From an uncultured Pseudomonadales bacterium (GTDB lineage Bacteria > Pseudomonadota > Gammaproteobacteria > Pseudomonadales > IMCC2047), in NCBI GenBank assembly GCA_947258415.1, contig CAMYIF010000014.1, positions 1 through 40,170 of the forward strand: DNA of 40,170 bases. Reading direction: 5' to 3'. Shown here piece after piece: positions 1-8,141 of the stretch. Position numbers and translations under genes: made by a program. The notes below the pieces were generated by a model. The model did not search any database, was not told where the DNA came from, and saw nothing but the letters and a program-made list of their open reading frames with translations. How positions within the stretch are numbered: the stretch's first letter is position 1; every line of letters begins with the position of its first letter.

Positions 1-407
1 AACTCGTCGGTGAAGAACAGCGCGACCATCGTCACCAGGCCGCCAACGACGAGGCCGCGCATGACGCCGCCGGCGACGTAGCCGATGAGGATCAGATAGT
101 TCGGCAGCGGCGAGACCAGGATCTCCTCGATGTGCTTGCCGAACCGCGCGCCGAAGAACGACGAGACGACGTTGCCGTAGGAGTTGCCGATCACCGACAT
201 CATGATCAGCCCGGGCGCGATGAACTGCATGTAATTGAAGCCGTCCATCTGCCCGATGCGCTTGCCGATCAGCGTGCCGAAAATAACGAAGTACAGCGTC
301 ATCGTGATGGTCGGCGGCACGATGGTCTGAACCCAGATTCGGGTCATGCGCCGAAATTCGCGGCGCAGTAGCGTCGTAAACGCGACGAGGTTTTCACGCC
401 CCCGCAT
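1..407 (-). CDS. ABC-2 type transporter permease, partial (continues beyond window start)
   Basis: Reverse-complement translation from the ATG at 407 gives MRGRENLVAFTTLLRREFRRMTRIWVQTIVPPTITMTLYFVIFGTLIGKRIGQMDGFNYMQFIAPGLIMMSVIGNSYGNVVSSFFGARFGKHIEEILVSPLPNYLILIGYVAGG..., an ABC-2 permease (YadH-like). It overlaps the ATPase gene stop by 14 nt and is absent from the ORF track because it is truncated. Confidence 0.85.
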   Translation of the reverse strand, partial: MRGRENLVAFTTLLRREFRRMTRIWVQTIVPPTITMTLYFVIFGTLIGKRIGQMDGFNYMQFIAPGLIMMSVIGNSYGNVVSSFFGARFGKHIEEILVSPLPNYLILIGYVAGGVMRGLVVGGLVTMVALFFTDE

Positions 408-1332
408 CGGCGCCCCCGCTTTTCTGGTCGACCAGCTTCAGGAACAATTCTTCCAGCCGGTTTGCCTTGTTACGCATGCTGGTTACTATGATGCCCTGCC
501 GGGTTAACCGGGTGAATACATCATTGAGTGAATGCTGTTCCTCGATCATCACCTCAAAGCAGTTTTCATTTAAAACTTCACATTTATAACCATTTAACTC
601 CGGCGCTGAAGTCAGTTCATTTTCAACATCGAAAACAAAGGTTTCCGTATGCAATCGTCGGATAAGGTCGCGTGTATTGGACTCTTCGATGATCGAACCA
701 TGATCGATAATGGCGATATTGCGGCACAGGCTTTCGGCCTCTTCCAGGTAATGCGTGGTCAGGATAATGGTGGTACCGGCGGCGTTTATTTCTTTCAGGA
801 AATCCCACATTGAACGGCGTAATTCAATATCGACACCGGCTGTCGGCTCGTCAAGGATCAGCACTTCTGGTTCGTGTACCAGGGCGCGGGCAATCATCAG
901 GCGGCGTTTCATACCACCGGAAAGCATGCGGGTGACCGTGTTTCGCTTGTCCCACAGGCCCAGTTTTTTCAGGTACTTCTCTGCCCTGGGTTTGGCCTGC
1001 TCGCGGGGAATACCGTAATAACCGGCCTGGGTAACGATGACCTCGAATACTTTTTCAAACTGGTTAAAATTGAATTCCTGCGGCACAACACCAATATGCC
1101 GTTTGGCCTGCGGGAAATGGGTGTCGATATCATAGCCAAAGACTTCAACTTTTCCGGCTGTTTTTTGCACCAGTGAAGTAATGATACTCAGGGTAGTCGA
1201 TTTGCCTGCACCATTGGGTCCCAGCAAGCCAAAGAAATCTCCCTGCTCTACTTCGAGATTTATTCCTTTTAGGGCTTCTATTCCACCGTCATAGGTTTTT
1301 TTCAGGTCCCGAATAATTAACGCTTTAGGCAT
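394..1332 (-). CDS. ABC transporter ATP-binding protein (YadG-like)
   Basis: Walker A GPNGAGKST, signature LSGGMKRRL, Walker B VLILDEPTAGVD, H-loop TTHYLEEAE. Confidence 0.93.
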   Translation of the reverse strand: MPKALIIRDLKKTYDGGIEALKGINLEVEQGDFFGLLGPNGAGKSTTLSIITSLVQKTAGKVEVFGYDIDTHFPQAKRHIGVVPQEFNFNQFEKVFEVIVTQAGYYGIPREQAKPRAEKYLKKLGLWDKRNTVTRMLSGGMKRRLMIARALVHEPEVLILDEPTAGVDIELRRSMWDFLKEINAAGTTIILTTHYLEEAESLCRNIAIIDHGSIIEESNTRDLIRRLHTETFVFDVENELTSAPELNGYKCEVLNENCFEVMIEEQHSLNDVFTRLTRQGIIVTSMRNKANRLEELFLKLVDQKSGGADAGA

Positions 1333-1436
1333 AAATGGATCTGGAGTTCATTGAATCGAGCCAATATAGTACGGGTAGACGGGTGCTTTTCCAAGAATAA
1401 ATGACAACATCGCAACCGGGCTTTGAGCCTTTGTAC

Positions 1437-3059
1437 TCACTTACCTGGCGTATTATTTTTGGTATTGTCTTCGTTCTCTTCCTTGAGCACCCGTCGAAGG
1501 ATCTTGCCGACATTTGACTTTGGCAATTCGGACCTGATTTCTATGTATTTGGGTATCTTGTAGCCGGTGAATTTATCCCGGCAGAATTCCTCGATATCAT
1601 CAACCGTTAATCCGGGATCCTTGGGTACCACGAATATTTTTACCACCTCGCCGCTATGCTCATCCTCGACGCCGATTGCCGCGCATTCAACAATACCCGG
1701 GTGCGAGCTGATAACATCCTCTACTTCGTTGGGGAAGACCTTGAACCCGGAAACAATAATCATGTCTTTTATGCGGTCAACAATACGTAAATACCCGTCT
1801 TCTCCGATGATCGCCACATCGCCGGTATGTAACCAGCCATCTTCTGTTAATACTTTTTCTGTTTCATCGGGCCGTTGCCAATAACCCATCATCACCTGCG
1901 GCCCTTTAACCAGCAGCTCTCCAGATTCATCATCGCCTTCCTTGAGTACCTTTACCTGGGTTCCCGGCACTACCGTGCCAATGGTGCCCATTTTGGTTTT
2001 TTGGTACTGGTTACTCGACACCACGGGCGATGTCTCAGTCAAGCCATAACCTTCGCTGATCTCGCAACCGGTCAGTTTTTGCCAACGCTTCGAGGTATCG
2101 AGGGTCATCGCCATACCGCCAGCGACACAATAGCGCAAATGGCTAAAATCGAGTTTGTTAAAGTCACTGTTTTCCAGCATCGCGTTATAAAGCGTATTCA
2201 ACCCGATAAAAGCGGTTATGGGGTGGGCTTTGAATACTTTGACGATGGAGCCAATATCACGCGGATTCGGTATTAATACACTGTGATTACCACTGGCCAG
2301 GCTGCAAAGCAGGTGCATGGTAAAGGCATAAATATGGTACAGGGGTAAGGGCGCGCCGTATATCTCCTGCCCTTCCCTGAAGATCTCGGGTAAATGTTGA
2401 TGAATTTGGCAGGTATTGGCAACCAGGTTGGCATGACTGAGCATCGCGCCCTTGGCAACACCCGTGGTGCCGCCCGTGTACTGCAATACGGCCAGGTCTT
2501 CCGGTTTTGTATCGACAGGTGTTCGGCCATATTTTTCACCCTGCTCTAGCAGGTCCGGCAAACGCAGGCGACCCGGAATGGAAAAAGACGGTACATCACC
2601 CTTCAGTTTAAGCACGGTGTTAACCAGGAAACGCTTCCAACCGTGATTGATATCGCCCACCTGCGAGGTGATAACAACCTCTACACTGGTCTCTTTGAGG
2701 ATTTTTGACGCCGTATCGGCAAAATTCTCCAGCACCACCAGCGCTCTGGCACCCGAATCCGTTAACTGGTGTTTAAGTTCATCCTGCGTGTACAAAGGAT
2801 TGGTGTTCACAATGACCAACCCCGCGCGCAACGCACCAAAGGCGGCAATGGGATACTGCAGTAAGTTGGGAAGCTGGATGGCAAGCCGGTCGCCCGGTTT
2901 CAGGTCGGTCTTGTTTTGCAGGTAAGCGGCAAATTGGCCTGATAACCTGTCCAGGTCTTTAAAGGTCAGCGTATAGCCCAGCGCAGTGTAGGCAGGATTG
3001 TCGGCATATTTATTACAAGCTTCATCGAATACCTGAACGATGGTGCGCTGCGTATCCAT
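1437..3059 (-). CDS. fadD: long-chain fatty acid--CoA ligase
   Basis: AMP-binding motif YTGGTTGVAKGAMLSH, GYGLTETSPV, and C-terminal DRIKDMIIVSGFKVFPNEVE...SNVGKILRRVLK; 540 aa. Confidence 0.9.
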   Translation of the reverse strand: MDTQRTIVQVFDEACNKYADNPAYTALGYTLTFKDLDRLSGQFAAYLQNKTDLKPGDRLAIQLPNLLQYPIAAFGALRAGLVIVNTNPLYTQDELKHQLTDSGARALVVLENFADTASKILKETSVEVVITSQVGDINHGWKRFLVNTVLKLKGDVPSFSIPGRLRLPDLLEQGEKYGRTPVDTKPEDLAVLQYTGGTTGVAKGAMLSHANLVANTCQIHQHLPEIFREGQEIYGAPLPLYHIYAFTMHLLCSLASGNHSVLIPNPRDIGSIVKVFKAHPITAFIGLNTLYNAMLENSDFNKLDFSHLRYCVAGGMAMTLDTSKRWQKLTGCEISEGYGLTETSPVVSSNQYQKTKMGTIGTVVPGTQVKVLKEGDDESGELLVKGPQVMMGYWQRPDETEKVLTEDGWLHTGDVAIIGEDGYLRIVDRIKDMIIVSGFKVFPNEVEDVISSHPGIVECAAIGVEDEHSGEVVKIFVVPKDPGLTVDDIEEFCRDKFTGYKIPKYIEIRSELPKSNVGKILRRVLKEENEDNTKNNTPGK

Positions 3060-3182
3060 GGGATCTCCAAAGTGTTTTCTGTGTCACTTTTCTGGTAATG
3101 CAACCGGTGGTGTGTTCCAGCAGTATAGACAAGAAACCGTCCCAATTGCCACAAGACAAATGCCTGCAAAAAACCGGCGCAC

Positions 3183-3212
3183 AAAAAAAGCAGCTAAAAG
3201 CTGCTTTTTTAA
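3183..3212 (-). terminator. rho-independent terminator downstream of tRNA-Gly
   Basis: AAAAAAAGCAGCTaaaAGCTGCTTTTTT: perfect stem with A/T tracts, immediately 3' of the tRNA on the minus strand. Confidence 0.8.
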
Positions 3213-3214
3213 AT

Positions 3215-3290
3215 TGGAGCGGGAAACGAGATTCGAACTCGCGACCCCAACCTTGGCAAGGTTGTGCTCTACCAGCTGAGCTATTCCCGC
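3215..3290 (-). tRNA. tRNA-Gly (GCC)
   Basis: Reverse complement GCGGGAATAGCTCAGCTGGTAGAGCACAACCTTGCCAAGGTTGGGGTCGCGAGTTCGAATCTCGTTTCCCGCTCCA: full cloverleaf, anticodon loop TTGCCAA, encoded CCA. Confidence 0.97.
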
Positions 3291-3609
3291 GTAATTTTTG
3301 GATTAAATAGTTAAATGACTATTTTTATTCCGGTCTAAACTTTTTGAGCACATCTTTTTACCTGTGCTCATTCCGGCCACAAACCGCAGATTTGCGTCGT
3401 TCACAGCGTGCAAAACGATGTTTTGCCCTACCGGAAAGCGCGAATTCTAATTTAAATTACTTTTAAAAACCAGCCTAAAACCGGCTATATGGATAGAAGT
3501 TCAGAGGCTCGTATTATTTATTGATTTAAAACAATCGATTCGCAAAAACCGACGAAATACCTCTCACTATAAAAACCCTGCAGCATCGGGCTTGATGTCA
3601 TCGGGAATG

Positions 3610-3981
3610 TTAAGCCTGGCCTGACTTCTCGGGTGCGCGAATCTGAAACAATACCCGAAAATTACCGTTTTTATAGGCATAAAAATTGGACAAGGTTGGA
3701 ATGGCAACGCCCCACAATTCAGGCGACAGAACTTCTTTTGCAATATGTTCGGGAACGTTGCCCAAAAACCTGCGTTTTTTTCCGAGTAATCCTTTTGTGC
3801 ATCCTATAACTTTCAGCTTATCGCGTTCGCGTTCCAGTTCAACCCAGCGAGCGCTTGCCCTGGCGAAGGCGATAGCTTCTTCCTGGTAATCGTCTATCCC
3901 CTCAGGTTCAATCCGATCATGGTAAATTTTGTAGTTTCTGGGAATATCACTGGTTTCAATGAGGACGTCTGATTTATTCAT
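3610..3981 (-). CDS. hypothetical protein, 123 aa
   Basis: Uninterrupted ORF with a plausible upstream AAAGGGA RBS; no family recognised. Confidence 0.55.
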   Translation of the reverse strand: MNKSDVLIETSDIPRNYKIYHDRIEPEGIDDYQEEAIAFARASARWVELERERDKLKVIGCTKGLLGKKRRFLGNVPEHIAKEVLSPELWGVAIPTLSNFYAYKNGNFRVLFQIRAPEKSGQA

Positions 3982-4187
3982 AATGATCCCTTTAAGATAA
4001 ATATTGACTGGATAGATAGTATTTTTATGCGACTGACACTTGCCCCGTATCTGTCCGAGTTTCCTTGCCTCAAGTCAGATAAACATCTGCGCGTAAATTA
4101 CCATAAACAGCGGGTATGTAAATAACCTTGTTGAATTAATTACTATTTTTAGATACGCCTCATCTGTTACACAAATCACACAGGCAC

Positions 4188-4221
4188 AAAAAACCCCGCA
4201 CCATTAAACTGAGCGGGGTTT
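4188..4221 (-). terminator. rho-independent terminator of the PEP-CTERM gene
   Basis: CCCCGC (4194-4199) / GCGGGG (4213-4218), followed on the minus strand by TTTTTT. Confidence 0.8.
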
Positions 4222-4238
4222 GATGTAACCCGAGAGGG

Positions 4239-4967
4239 TTAGGTTTTTTTGCGTCTTGCGAAGCTGAGTCCGGCGAGACCGAGGCCAAAGAGTGCAAGGA
4301 TGCCAGGTTCGGGAACCGTATCCAGTCGGACTCGTCTACCGGGCGTAAGTACTAGTGGAGTGGCGGTAAAATCTGACGAAACAACCGACCAGCTGGTTAT
4401 CCCGGTTGGGGCTGTCAAGAACTGACCAAAGATGCTCCAGTTCCCGTCCAGGGAGCCGATGGCATAGCCGTCTGTACAACAGGCAATCCAGTTTTTTGTA
4501 CTATCGAATTGCGTACCACCCATAGAGACAACAAGGTTTTCACCCGGGTCATCCGCCAGGATTTGGGTCGCAGTGTCACCCATAAGGTTCCACCTGGTCT
4601 GGGTTGACCCACCACTTCCGTCGCTGGGATTATCGTGAACTACCACCAGGGAAAGGCCATCAGACGCATTCACCAGAAATACCTGCGAAAGGCTGGAAAC
4701 CGGAATAGGGCCGCCATTTAGTTCGCCGTTATAGCTGGCACCATTAGGGACGTTGTACTGGTAGAAACCGGCCGTTGTGAGGCCAGTGTTAAACTCATTA
4801 ACGAAACCAAGGATGTTAGCATCGAAATCCGCAGCTCCGGGAGCACTCTCCTGGGAAACCCGGATATTAATGGCGTATGCGTTGCTGGTTATTGCGAGCG
4901 CTCCGATGGTGAGGACCAGACTAAACATCAAAGCATGGTTAATACGGCGAGCTATAAACATTGACAT
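4239..4967 (-). CDS. PEP-CTERM sorting domain-containing exported protein
   Basis: N-terminal signal peptide; C-terminal VPEPGILALFGLGLAGLSFARRKKT = PEP motif + hydrophobic helix + basic tail. Confidence 0.93.
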   Translation of the reverse strand: MSMFIARRINHALMFSLVLTIGALAITSNAYAINIRVSQESAPGAADFDANILGFVNEFNTGLTTAGFYQYNVPNGASYNGELNGGPIPVSSLSQVFLVNASDGLSLVVVHDNPSDGSGGSTQTRWNLMGDTATQILADDPGENLVVSMGGTQFDSTKNWIACCTDGYAIGSLDGNWSIFGQFLTAPTGITSWSVVSSDFTATPLVLTPGRRVRLDTVPEPGILALFGLGLAGLSFARRKKT

Positions 4968-5010
4968 TGCTTTTCCTTAAACAATTAAATTTTTTTGTAA
5001 TCAAGAGTGA

Positions 5011-5026
5011 AGCAATTAGCATGCCA
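5011..5026 (-). promoter_or_regulatory. putative sigma-54 (-24/-12) promoter of the PEP-CTERM gene
   Basis: Minus-strand TGGCATGCTAATTGCT: TGGCA-N6-TTGCT with exactly 10 nt between GG and GC, matching the sigma-54 consensus. It lies ~45 nt upstream of the start codon at 4967. Confidence 0.7.
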
Positions 5027-5071
5027 CTCAATAAAATCAACCAATTACAATAAATTGCAGCTACAACTGTA

Positions 5072-5090
5072 AAATAACCTGACGTTATTT
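5072..5090. repeat. 19-bp dyad AAATAAC-ctgac-GTTATTT
   Basis: Perfect 7-bp arms with a 5-nt spacer, upstream of the putative sigma-54 promoter. Confidence 0.6.
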
Positions 5091-5182
5091 CAGAAAGAGG
5101 GTATATGTTTGATAGTTATAAAGTATTAGTTCAATGTGTTAAAAAGGCTATTGGTATATGCCAGCTCTAAAGTTTGCTGTCT

Positions 5183-5232
5183 GTGTAAAAATCTATCTGC
5201 AGATATTTAAGATCAGTGTAAAAATCTATCTG
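5183..5232. repeat. two 17-bp direct repeats GTGTAAAAATCTATCTG
   Basis: Identical copies at 5183-5199 and 5216-5232 (33-bp period). Confidence 0.9.
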
Positions 5233-5273
5233 TATTTGCCTGGTATGAGGTAATCATCACTTTTTCGGGACAC

Positions 5274-5306
5274 AAAAAAGGGCAGCCAATGCTGCCCTTC
5301 TGTTTT
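5274..5306 (-). terminator. rho-independent terminator downstream of tRNA-Ala/tRNA-Glu
   Basis: AAAAAAGGGCAGCcaatGCTGCCCTT: 7-bp GC-rich stem followed on the minus strand by a T-run. Confidence 0.8.
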
Positions 5307-5329
5307 GCGTTACTATTCAGCAAATTGTA

Positions 5330-5405
5330 TGGCGTCCCCTAGGGGGTTCGAACCCCTGTTACCGCCGTGAAAGGGCGGTGTCCTAGGCCACTAGACGAAG
5401 GGGAC
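5330..5405 (-). tRNA. tRNA-Glu (TTC)
   Basis: Reverse complement GTCCCCTTCGTCTAGTGGCCTAGGACACCGCCCTTTCACGGCGGTAACAGGGGTTCGAACCCCCTAGGGGACGCCA; anticodon loop CTTTCAC. Confidence 0.97.
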
Positions 5406-5500
5406 ATCGGAAAGTTTTATAAATTTTAACCATTCCCGAGGCAAATAATACGCCTCAATCGCGGCCGGAGTTGCTAACAAGCACCCCGCCCGCTGGAATC

Positions 5501-5576
5501 TGGTGGAGCTAAGCGGGATCGAACCGCTGACCTCAACACTGCCAGTGTTGCGCTCTCCCAGCTGAGCTATAGCCCC
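5501..5576 (-). tRNA. tRNA-Ala (GGC)
   Basis: Reverse complement GGGGCTATAGCTCAGCTGGGAGAGCGCAACACTGGCAGTGTTGAGGTCAGCGGTTCGATCCCGCTTAGCTCCACCA; anticodon loop CTGGCAG. Confidence 0.97.
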
Positions 5577-5709
5577 AAAAAGAGGTGGGCATAGTAAGCA
5601 CTGTAATCAGCTGTGTCAAGAACACTTGGCCCCTGATTAATAATCTCGCCTTCGACATTCTTTTGCCTGGAAATGAGATCCCCGGCAAATGGCCTGCCGA
5701 GTGGCCGGG

Positions 5710-7098
5710 CTAGAGATTCTCTTCGGCAAATTCGGCCAACCGGCTGCGCTCAACGCCCTTGATTTGCATGATGCCGCCATGGTGGAATGGCTTGAATTTC
5801 TCTACGATATAGGTCAATCCGGAGGTCAGTGCCGTTACGTACTTGTTGTCGATTTGTGCCAGGTTGCCCAATACCACAATCTTGGAATTTTGCCCTACCC
5901 GGGTGATGATCGATTTAAGCTGGAAGTGGGTGAGGCTCTGGCTTTCATCGATAATGATATAAGCGTTATTAATGGAGCGGCCACGCATAAAATTCAACGA
6001 TTTAAACTGGATATTCGCCTTTTCCTTGACGTAGTCCATACTGCCGATGCACGACTCATCGGCGCCGTGCAGCACTTCGAGGTTATCGTCAAACGCGGCC
6101 AGCCAGGGCGTCATTTTTTCCTCTTCGGTCCCGGGTAAAAAGCCGATTTCCTCGGCTATGGGTGGCGTGGAGCGTGCCACGATAAGCTTGCTGAAATGCT
6201 TTTCCTCGATGATGGCGTGCAAGCCGGCAGCCAGCGCCAGCAGGGTTTTACCCGAACCGGCTGCCCCTGTGAGTATGGTGAGGTCAATATCGGGGTCCTG
6301 CAGCAGGTAAAAGGACATCGCCTGGTGCAGGTTCCTGGGTTTGATACCCCATAGTTCCTGGTGCATCAACCGCTCCAGGTTCAGGTCCCGGATAAAGACC
6401 GATTCGTTATCGACCGATTCGACAAAACCGACAAAACCCTGGTCATCATGAATAAACATATTCGGGTAATAGTCGGGAAACAAATCACGACTGACCACAT
6501 GAACGGTATTGTTGTTCTGGGTCAGGGTTTGTACATTTTGTATACGCTCCCAGAAATCCCCCTCAACATAGGTCCGGCCATTGGCAAGCAGGTCAATGTC
6601 ATCGAGGATCTTGTCCTTGCGATAATCTTCAACATTCTTCAGTCCCGACCCCTTGGCCTTGAGACGCATGTTAATGTCTTTTGTGACCAGGCAAACGTAT
6701 GAATTGGGGTTATGGTTCTGCAATGAAAGTGCGGTATTAATGATCAGGTTGTCTTTCACATCCTGCGACAGGAACCGGTTTGAATTCTCGTTATGTAGCA
6801 ACTGGTCAGGAAAAATGGACAAGGTACCATTCTGCGAGTTTTCGTTATCCACCGGGGTGACAATCTCAACGCCTTCCTGTATTTCCCGGGTAGTCGCGTT
6901 GGCCAGCAGCTGGTCGATCTTTTGAATCGAAATACGCGCTTCCTTGCTGACATCCTTGTCGCGCCGGTCTTTTATCTCGTCCAGCTCCTCCAATACGGTC
7001 ATCGGAATGATGACCTTATGTTCGTTAAAGGCATAAACAGCACAGGGATCATTCAGTAGAACATTGGTATCAAGCACATAAATTTTTTGCATTAACAA
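5710..7098 (-). CDS. PIN domain-PhoH family ATPase (YlaK-like)
   Basis: N-terminal PIN domain (YVLDTNVLLNDP) and C-terminal PhoH (LTGAAGSGKTLLALAAG, YIIIDESQSLT); 462 aa. Confidence 0.93.
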   Translation of the reverse strand: MLMQKIYVLDTNVLLNDPCAVYAFNEHKVIIPMTVLEELDEIKDRRDKDVSKEARISIQKIDQLLANATTREIQEGVEIVTPVDNENSQNGTLSIFPDQLLHNENSNRFLSQDVKDNLIINTALSLQNHNPNSYVCLVTKDINMRLKAKGSGLKNVEDYRKDKILDDIDLLANGRTYVEGDFWERIQNVQTLTQNNNTVHVVSRDLFPDYYPNMFIHDDQGFVGFVESVDNESVFIRDLNLERLMHQELWGIKPRNLHQAMSFYLLQDPDIDLTILTGAAGSGKTLLALAAGLHAIIEEKHFSKLIVARSTPPIAEEIGFLPGTEEEKMTPWLAAFDDNLEVLHGADESCIGSMDYVKEKANIQFKSLNFMRGRSINNAYIIIDESQSLTHFQLKSIITRVGQNSKIVVLGNLAQIDNKYVTALTSGLTYIVEKFKPFHHGGIMQIKGVERSRLAEFAEENL

Positions 7099-7408
7099 CT
7101 ACTCCATACCGGAACATGTGTAATTAAGGGGCGGGAAATGCTTGGTGTACGAGTTCTTGGCTTTGATCATTAAGGGTCGGTTGCTGGACTGGAAATAACG
7201 CGGCACTCACAGGTCTCCCAAAGCAGTTGGTTCAGGTGAACTTGCAGGGCGGCCAGGGAAATTTTCATGGTGGTGATAAAGTGTGTTTTCCAGGGGGCAG
7301 AAAACTGTGTTGCGAAACAACAGGGAAAAATGCGCAAGAAACTCGACTATTGGCATTATACCTCGGTTAAAAACCTGAATATGTTTAACCAACCTCAACG
7401 GTTAGTAG

Positions 7409-8083
7409 CTACATAGTAATGGAGTCAGGTTCTGTATCAACCTTTTTTTTTAACAAGATGACGTTCCCCTCCAAAAACTCCAGGTCATAGTGAAAACGAT
7501 GCGCAATATAGCCAAAGGTTTCGCTGGAATAAAAACAAACGTGGGTTGGGTCATTTTTATAGTGCCAATCGGGGAACCGGCGTTTATCCGGGGCCAGGGA
7601 GGTCATGATTCCCAACCAGCCTCCCGGTAACAAAATGGCGTTTAGTTGATTTAAAATCTTGCCGGGCGTGTGCAGGTGCTCGACGACCTCGGTGGCGGTA
7701 ATAAACTGGTACTGCCTGTTCAGTACCAACATATCGGGCGCAAACGCGGGATCGTAAATCGCTACCTTATGACCGGTCTCTTCAAGCATGACCGACAGGG
7801 TTGGGCCGGGACCCGAGCCAAAATCAAGTCCGGACGAATGCGGGGCCAAACGTTTACACAAGGGGACGCAAAGCCTGGATAAGAAAGCCCGGTAACCGGG
7901 GTCTTCGGGATGGTTATCGTGCTGCCGGTAATGCCCCCTTTCCGCCTCGATGGACAGGTAATGCGATGCCGGGACAAATACAAGCAGGCAAACATGACAC
8001 TGGTAAAAGGGTCGATCCTTACCCTGGAAAAACAACCGGTTTTGCCGCGAGCAACACAGCGGGCAATCCATTACTTCAGGCAT
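7409..8083 (-). CDS. class I SAM-dependent methyltransferase with N-terminal Cys-rich (zinc-ribbon-like) segment
   Basis: CPLC...QCHVC at the N-terminus; SGLDFGSGPGPTLSVMLEETGHKVAIYDP motif I and ATEVVEHLHTPGKIL. Confidence 0.8.
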   Translation of the reverse strand: MPEVMDCPLCCSRQNRLFFQGKDRPFYQCHVCLLVFVPASHYLSIEAERGHYRQHDNHPEDPGYRAFLSRLCVPLCKRLAPHSSGLDFGSGPGPTLSVMLEETGHKVAIYDPAFAPDMLVLNRQYQFITATEVVEHLHTPGKILNQLNAILLPGGWLGIMTSLAPDKRRFPDWHYKNDPTHVCFYSSETFGYIAHRFHYDLEFLEGNVILLKKKVDTEPDSITM

Positions 8084-8141
8084 TCCTGGCCACCGCCCCG
8101 CCCTTGTTGTTCAATCAATGGTTGGACAGCTATTAAGGCGT

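Noticed and set aside
132-371. 79-aa + strand ORF MLAEPRAEERR...
   Set aside because: Antisense to the ABC-2 permease; high GC opens false frames.
3040-3310. ORFs 3040-3279 and 3098-3310 (+) containing RETRFELATPTLARL / KRDSNSRPQPWQG
   Set aside because: Classic spurious translation of an antisense tRNA gene (tRNA-Gly 3215-3290).
3345-3370. Inverted repeat TGAGCAC...GTGCTCA upstream of tRNA-Gly
   Set aside because: 7-bp arms with a 12-nt spacer, no T-run and no associated gene; could be chance in a non-coding stretch.
5689-6138. 149-aa + strand ORF
   Set aside because: Antisense to the clear PhoH CDS.
7207-7398. 63-aa minus ORF upstream of phoH
   Set aside because: Short, no family resemblance, no convincing RBS; left unannotated.
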